Shown here one piece after another: positions 5,188 through 8,404 of a stretch of 8,404 nt of DNA. The notes beneath the pieces are model-generated. The model searched no databases. It was not told the DNA's origin and was given only the letters and a program-made list of their open reading frames with translations. Position 1 is the first letter of the stretch, and every line of letters begins with the position of its first letter. The stretch comes from Thiotrichaceae bacterium. Lineage in GTDB: Bacteria > Pseudomonadota > Gammaproteobacteria > Thiotrichales > Thiotrichaceae. Made by a program: the position numbers and the translations under genes. The stretch spans positions 1 through 8,404 of the forward strand of contig JANTHA010000085.1 of NCBI GenBank assembly GCA_024762625.1, in the 5' to 3' direction.

Positions 5188-5574
5188 TCACTGCACTTCT
5201 AGTATTTTGCCGATAATGGGGTACTGAAAATCTTTTTCGTTGACGGCCTTGATAAACCCCAGAATACCGACAATCATGAATAGCGGCACAATCAGCATCA
5301 GGTAGGTTTCCGCAACAATCAGGGCTGTGGCTGAAGCATACCCCGTTGTCGTCACAACAAAAATATTAAGCGCCAGTACAATCAGGGTGCTTAGCGTCGC
5401 GCCAGCCAGTGCCTGCTTAATGTGGTTTTTACTCACCTGAGAGGCGTTTTTATAGGCAATAAAATAAAAACCCCAGAGAATCATATAGAAGATGCCAATA
5501 AAAAGCAGGTTGGCCATGAACAGCGCTTCCGCAACAGCGCCCAGGTAATCCGCAGATTCTTTTCTGGCGTTCAT
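5188..5574 (-). CDS. DUF4870-like small membrane protein
   Basis: The 128-residue protein has about three hydrophobic helices (roughly 18-40, 55-76 and 86-110). The spacing, the N-H-I-K-Q-A-L segment between helices 1 and 2, and the ending G-F-I-K-A-V-N-E-K-x-F-x-YPIIG are reminiscent of the DUF4870/Tic20-like family, in which a membrane domain is followed by a YP-hydrophobic-IG tail. No biochemical function is established for the family. Its start overlaps the norQ stop as ATGA (5571-5574), so it is co-translated with norQ and is likely to take part in maturation or stability of the same membrane enzyme. That role is inferred only from position. A 100-nt repeat-bearing gap separates it from norE2. 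The family assignment is made from memory of the motif and is moderate. Confidence 0.7.
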   Translation of the reverse strand: MNARKESADYLGAVAEALFMANLLFIGIFYMILWGFYFIAYKNASQVSKNHIKQALAGATLSTLIVLALNIFVVTTTGYASATALIVAETYLMLIVPLFMIVGILGFIKAVNEKDFQYPIIGKILEVQ

Positions 5575-6380
5575 GTTGACGCCCCCAGTTTGGCGCGCAC
5601 CACTTCCATGAGCGCCTCAACGGTTTCTTCCTCATCGCTCAATGGCTCAACAATGGCGGCGCGACAGGCTTCGATAGGCTCAAAGCCGGAGTTTATCAGG
5701 GTTGCCGCATACACCAGCAACCGTGTTGAGGCGGATTCTTCCAGGTCGTGATCTTTCAAGACGCGTAAGGCGTGCGCCAGTTCGATTAATTGCGTGGCGG
5801 TGGCGTCGTCAATGCCGGTTTCCTTACGGATAATGGTGGTTTCCGTCGTGATATCCGGGTAATCAAAGCGCATCGAAATAAAACGCTGCCGGGTTGAGGG
5901 CTTCATGCCTTTGAGTAGATTCTGGTAGCCGGGGTTGTACGAAACGACCAGCATGAATTCAGGCGGGGCCTTTAATTCTTCACCGGTGCGTTCTATCGGC
6001 AGGATGCGGCGGTCATCCGAGAGCGGATGTAACACAACGGTTGTATCCTTGCGCGCTTCAACCACCTCATCCAGATAACAGATGGCGCCTTCGCGAACGG
6101 CTTTGCTCAAAGGACCGTCATGCCAGTAGGTTTCACCTTCGCCAATCAAATGTCGGCCCACCAGATCCGCTGCGGTGAGGTCGTCGTGACAGGCAATGGT
6201 GTATAACGGCCTGCCGAGTTTTGCCGCCATGTGTTGAATAAAACGGGTTTTCCCGCAACCGGTCGGGCCTTTAATTAATAAAGGAAGCTGATTATTGTAG
6301 GCGTGTTCAAATAACTCGGTTTCATTGCCCTGATTCTGGTAATAGGGAAGTTTACTCATGCTGTCTCGCTTTTGGGTCAT
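5571..6380 (-). CDS. norQ: NorQ, MoxR-type AAA+ ATPase
   Basis: This 269-residue AAA+ ATPase belongs to the NorQ/CbbQ group. Visible motifs are Walker A G38-P-T-G-C-G-K-T45, the D66-D-L-T-A-A-D-L-V-G segment, Walker B I100-C-Y-L-D-E105, the sensor-1 region V-V-S-Y-N149-P-G-Y and the arginine-finger region STR164QR166F. NorQ hexamers are known to act with the VWA protein NorD as a chaperone that remodels nitric oxide reductase for iron insertion; norD is the last gene of this operon. The first ATG (6380) overlaps the stop of the hemerythrin gene as ATGA. A second in-frame ATG at 6359 (residue 8, MSKLPYYQNQGNE) matches where related proteins usually begin, so the start could be either. The downstream stop again overlaps the next gene. 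Confidence 0.93.
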   Translation of the reverse strand: MTQKRDSMSKLPYYQNQGNETELFEHAYNNQLPLLIKGPTGCGKTRFIQHMAAKLGRPLYTIACHDDLTAADLVGRHLIGEGETYWHDGPLSKAVREGAICYLDEVVEARKDTTVVLHPLSDDRRILPIERTGEELKAPPEFMLVVSYNPGYQNLLKGMKPSTRQRFISMRFDYPDITTETTIIRKETGIDDATATQLIELAHALRVLKDHDLEESASTRLLVYAATLINSGFEPIEACRAAIVEPLSDEEETVEALMEVVRAKLGAST

Positions 6381-6895
6381 TGATCAGGGGTTCCATGCGG
6401 GTCAAAACCATTCATGACGGCGAATTTGGCCGTCATCATATCCATGGTGTTGACGTGTGTGTTAAACCAGTCGGGCCAGAAAGTGAAGACATAATCGGCA
6501 AGTTGGACAATATCCTTATTCTTTTCCCAGGTGGATATCAAGTTTTTGAGCTTTTCCAAAGCAATTTCATGTTCGCTGGCGTGTACAGGGTAAGCTGGAA
6601 ATCCTGTATCCTGCATGAGCTTGTTTTCACGTTCAAAGTGGGCGATGGTGTGTTCCAGCCAGTTGTTTAGCAGTCGGGATATAGCTTGTTCGCTTGCCTG
6701 GGTATTTTCCGGGTTGCCGGTTTCAGACAGCGTTTGATAGTCCAGAATTTGCTTGCCCAGTTTTTCGACCAGCTCAAGTTCTTCAAAATGCGTATTGTTC
6801 ATAAAGTCTATGTCGACTTTTGGAATGTTGTTAGCATCAAGAACAGTTTTTGTGTTCTTTATTGTTTTGTCTATCGTTTGATTTGGGCTTGCCAT
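6377..6895 (-). CDS. Hemerythrin-domain protein
   Basis: The 172-residue soluble protein has the four-helix hemerythrin pattern with every metal ligand visible: H36 (N-T-H-F-E-E-L), H86-x3-E90 (IAHFEREN), H105-x3-H109 (HASEHE) and H147-x4-D152 (THVNTMD). Such domains hold a di-iron centre that binds oxygen or nitric oxide. The first 25 or so residues are an extra N-terminal stretch of low conservation. The start has an excellent Shine-Dalgarno sequence (AAGGAGG, five bases before ATG), the strongest in the operon, so this protein may be made in larger amounts than its neighbours. It lies between norF1 and norQ and is coupled to norQ by an ATGA overlap. Plausible roles are nitric oxide or oxygen buffering, sensing, or supplying iron to the NorQ/NorD step. 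Which one cannot be decided from the sequence. Confidence 0.9.
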   Translation of the reverse strand: MASPNQTIDKTIKNTKTVLDANNIPKVDIDFMNNTHFEELELVEKLGKQILDYQTLSETGNPENTQASEQAISRLLNNWLEHTIAHFERENKLMQDTGFPAYPVHASEHEIALEKLKNLISTWEKNKDIVQLADYVFTFWPDWFNTHVNTMDMMTAKFAVMNGFDPHGTPDQ

Positions 6896-6915
6896 TCATT
6901 CCTCCTTGAAAATTG

Positions 6916-7179
6916 TTAAACCTGGCTAATGATGTAGGTAATGGCGATGGCGATGCAGACGGTCCATAACCAGCCATACATGATGGCGCGCCAGAGAAAG
7001 GAAACGCCTTTTAATTCCATGAAGTCGCGGATGATAAAGGTGCTCTTCACCAGCGCTGTGAGTATTAAAAACAACATGGCGCCGGTGCCGCTAAAGCCCA
7101 GTTTGCCCATGGCGTAGGTGGATAGCGTCAGCAATAGCATGGCGATCCAGATGGTGTGAATATTATAGATTTTGTTCAT
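6916..7179 (-). CDS. norF: NorF-like protein, cytochrome c oxidase subunit IV family (first copy)
   Basis: With the chosen start the product has 87 residues and three predicted membrane helices (about 9-24, 33-50 and 66-85). The family signature is K45-S-T-F-I-I-R-D52-F-M-E-L-K57, shared with the second copy at 4142-4444. The frame is open further upstream to 7245, but that extension would overlap the end of norE1. The ATG at 7179 has a GGA six bases before it and lies 26 bases after norE1, so it is preferred. It forms an E-F pair with norE1, as in the norCBQDEF clusters of classical denitrifiers. The next gene, hemerythrin, starts 20 bases downstream. Confidence 0.84.
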   Translation of the reverse strand: MNKIYNIHTIWIAMLLLTLSTYAMGKLGFSGTGAMLFLILTALVKSTFIIRDFMELKGVSFLWRAIMYGWLWTVCIAIAITYIISQV

Positions 7180-7205
7180 CAGTATTCCATTGTTTCTTTT
7201 TACCG

Positions 7206-7808
7206 TTAGCGAATAATGTAAACCAGCGGGAACAGGATAATCCACACCAGATCAACCATATGCCAGTAGGATGCGCCGGTTTCGACGCCTGTGTGATTAA
7301 GCGCGCTATAAGCGCCGCGTTGCGCCTTGATCGCTACCGCCAGTATGATGATCATGCCCAGAATGACGTGTAAAAAATGAAACATGGTCAGGGACAGGTA
7401 GAAAAAATAAAAGGTATTGGTTTCCAGGTTGATGCCATGAGAAAACTTGTCGTGATACTCAATGGATTTAAGAATAAGAAAACCGGCGCCCCCGCCCAGC
7501 GCCGCGTAGAGCCAGCGAATGCAGGCGGATACATCATCCTGTTTGATTGCCTGCACTGCGCGCACCACAAAATAACTGGCTGTAATGAGCAACAATGTAT
7601 TGGCTGCGCCGAATTCACGATTGAGCGTCAGTTGGTACTGGTTAAACATCTCCAGATTCCGGATGCGCATGATAGAGTAGATAATGAAGAAAATGCCAAA
7701 AACCAGTAACTCGGCAAAGATAAAAAACCAGATCGCCAGGTCGCCCGGCAGCAGTTTTGCTTCTGATTGTTCCGATTCTGTTTGAATGTTAGTTGAAACG
7801 GTATTCAC
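7206..7808 (-). CDS. norE: NorE-like protein, cytochrome c oxidase subunit III family (first copy)
   Basis: The 200-residue protein has five predicted membrane helices (about 24-46, 68-88, 97-117, 131-158 and 181-199). It shows NorE/COX3 landmarks: LP21GDLAIW with E33 in helix 1, AANTLLLITASYFVVRAV for helix 2, N-L-E-T-N-T-F-Y before helix 4, F-H-F-L-H-V in it, and YWH183MVDLVWIILFPLVYIIR at the end. NorE is a membrane accessory protein of nitric oxide reductase with no redox centre of its own. Translation starts at a GTG (7808) with AAGG seven bases upstream; no ATG is available nearby in frame. It is the first gene after the 289-nt regulatory gap with the FNR-type box, so it probably heads the transcription unit that ends with norD. 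Confidence 0.88.
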   Translation of the reverse strand: MNTVSTNIQTESEQSEAKLLPGDLAIWFFIFAELLVFGIFFIIYSIMRIRNLEMFNQYQLTLNREFGAANTLLLITASYFVVRAVQAIKQDDVSACIRWLYAALGGGAGFLILKSIEYHDKFSHGINLETNTFYFFYLSLTMFHFLHVILGMIIILAVAIKAQRGAYSALNHTGVETGASYWHMVDLVWIILFPLVYIIR

Positions 7809-7839
7809 ACATCAGCCTTATTTGTATTTTCAGGAAATT

Positions 7840-7930
7840 AAAAAAAGCATCTTCACAAGCTAAACCTGTTAACCTGGAATATAAGGAGGAAGGGACTAAC
7901 AATTCCATGGCGGGTATAGCCTGTGAAGAC
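7840..7930 (-). terminator. Terminator-like leader structure before norE1 (possible attenuator)
   Basis: On the coding strand GTCTTCACAGGCTA (7930-7917) can pair with TAGCTTGTGAAGAT (7862-7849), 14 pairs including two G-U. An inner pair TGGAAT/ATTCCA (7907-7902 with 7880-7875) subdivides the 54-nt loop. Two bases after the stem comes a run of seven T (7846-7840), then norE1 about 30 nt on. It lies downstream of the FNR-type box, so transcripts from that promoter would contain it. It could be an attenuator, or alternatively the distant terminator of the upstream gene. Confidence 0.5.
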
Positions 7931-7965
7931 TTCGTATAAGGTATGTCTGAAATACAATCATGGCA

Positions 7966-7979
7966 TTGATGCGTATCAA
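7966..7979 (-). promoter_or_regulatory. FNR/DNR/NNR-type regulator box upstream of norE1
   Basis: TTGATGCGTATCAA is a perfect match to the 14-bp TTGAT-N4-ATCAA consensus bound by oxygen- or NO-sensing CRP/FNR family regulators (FNR, ANR, DNR, NNR). It lies centred about 165 nt upstream of the norE1 GTG, in the only large gap of the nor strand. If it activates from the usual -41.5 position, transcription would start near 7931. A TTATAC -10-like hexamer (7939-7934) is close to the right place. This start site is inferred. Confidence 0.85.
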
Positions 7980-8097
7980 GATGATTTTAATAGGAAGTGC
8001 CTGGGCCGGAAAACGACGCTAGAATAGGCATGACAGCGCCTGACCGAATAGAGTCTGGACTACTCCTCGTAATGAAATAACCTGAAAGTTAGTAAGG

Positions 8098-8404
8098 TCA
8101 TGAAGAGCCGTTATCTCTAAGCCGGTCTCCCGACCATGCCCGCACCAGCGCCCAGATGGCGAAAACTATAAAAATAGTATGCACCATGGTGAAGTAGGAA
8201 ATGACATAAACCCAGGTCCAGGGTGAATTGAAGCCGCCAAATAGAATCATCAGGGCGCTGACCAGAAATAACGCAGCGGCGGCGAACAGGTTAATTTTGA
8301 TCCCTAGTCTGGCATGGTAGGAATCAATGGCTTGCGGCGTACTTTCCTGTCTGGTTTTTTTGTATATGAGCAGCAACCAGATAAAACCAATGCCGGGTAA
8401 TATG
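8098..8404 (-). CDS. Small multi-spanning membrane protein (5' end outside window)
   Basis: I do not recognise this protein. The frame is open to the window edge and has no ATG within the window (the first candidate is a TTG at 8376 inside a membrane helix), so the true start lies beyond 8404. The visible 102 residues contain three hydrophobic segments: ILPGIGFIWLLLIY at the edge, INLFAAAALFLVSALMILFGG, and a longer stretch from WVYVISYF to IFIVFAIWALV. They end in a charged tail, SGDRLRDNGSS. It reads in the same direction as the nor accessory genes but is separated from them by 289 nt with its own regulatory signals, so it may be the end of a separate upstream unit. Whether norC and norB lie further upstream cannot be seen. 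Confidence 0.7.
   Translation of the reverse strand, partial: ILPGIGFIWLLLIYKKTRQESTPQAIDSYHARLGIKINLFAAAALFLVSALMILFGGFNSPWTWVYVISYFTMVHTIFIVFAIWALVRAWSGDRLRDNGSS

Noticed and set aside
3949..7709. Long + strand frames opposite the zinc-ribbon, norF2, norQ, hemerythrin and norE1 genes.
   Set aside because: Each lies opposite a conserved gene and none shows recognisable motifs or a good ribosome binding site.
7906..7938. Possible 10-codon + strand frame (ATG GCG GGT ...) with AGGAGG upstream at about 7884-7889.
   Set aside because: The Shine-Dalgarno spacing is too long, the frame is very short and it lies on the strand opposite the transcribed leader; no support as a gene.

Overview
The window joins two very different stretches of a proteobacterial genome, probably gammaproteobacterial. 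The genus cannot be told from the sequence. Positions 1 to about 2040 are AT-rich, accessory in character, and carry only + strand genes. Positions 2052 to 8404 are visibly richer in G+C and carry only - strand genes, which belong to a nitric-oxide-reductase (nor) type accessory cluster.

Left part (1-2040, + strand): the C-terminal end of an AbrB/MazE-fold antitoxin overlaps a PIN-domain (VapC-like) toxin. Next comes a complete mazE-mazF pair with a recognisable promoter and palindromic operator. A 131-bp imperfect inverted repeat (1394-1524) follows, with the architecture of an integron attC recombination site, and then an orphan 159-residue protein. Toxin-antitoxin pairs, an orphan gene, one shared orientation and an attC-like site together suggest (inference) the decayed end of a chromosomal integron or a similar cassette island. 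A TTATTCGTTA motif occurs three times and brackets this material. One copy overlaps the stop codon of the adjoining nor gene.

Right part (2052-8404, - strand, read from high to low coordinates): the end of a small membrane protein that runs off the window, then a 289-nt regulatory gap, then norE1 (COX3-like), norF1 (COX4-like), a hemerythrin-domain protein, norQ (MoxR-type AAA+ ATPase), a DUF4870-like membrane protein, norE2, norF2, a membrane-anchored zinc-ribbon protein and norD (VWA/MIDAS protein). Short gaps and three ATGA start-stop overlaps point to one transcription unit. NorQ and NorD are known in other bacteria to activate nitric oxide reductase after assembly, and NorE/NorF support its activity. 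The duplicated norEF pair, with hemerythrin and zinc-ribbon proteins in the same operon, is unusual. The catalytic genes norC and norB are not in the window.

The regulatory gap (7809-8097) holds a perfect FNR/DNR-type box, TTGATGCGTATCAA. Downstream of it, on the nor coding strand, is a leader bounded by a 14-bp stem that ends in a run of seven T, just before norE1. This suggests control by oxygen or nitric oxide at initiation and perhaps a second control by attenuation. No RNA genes, CRISPR arrays or transposase genes were seen.
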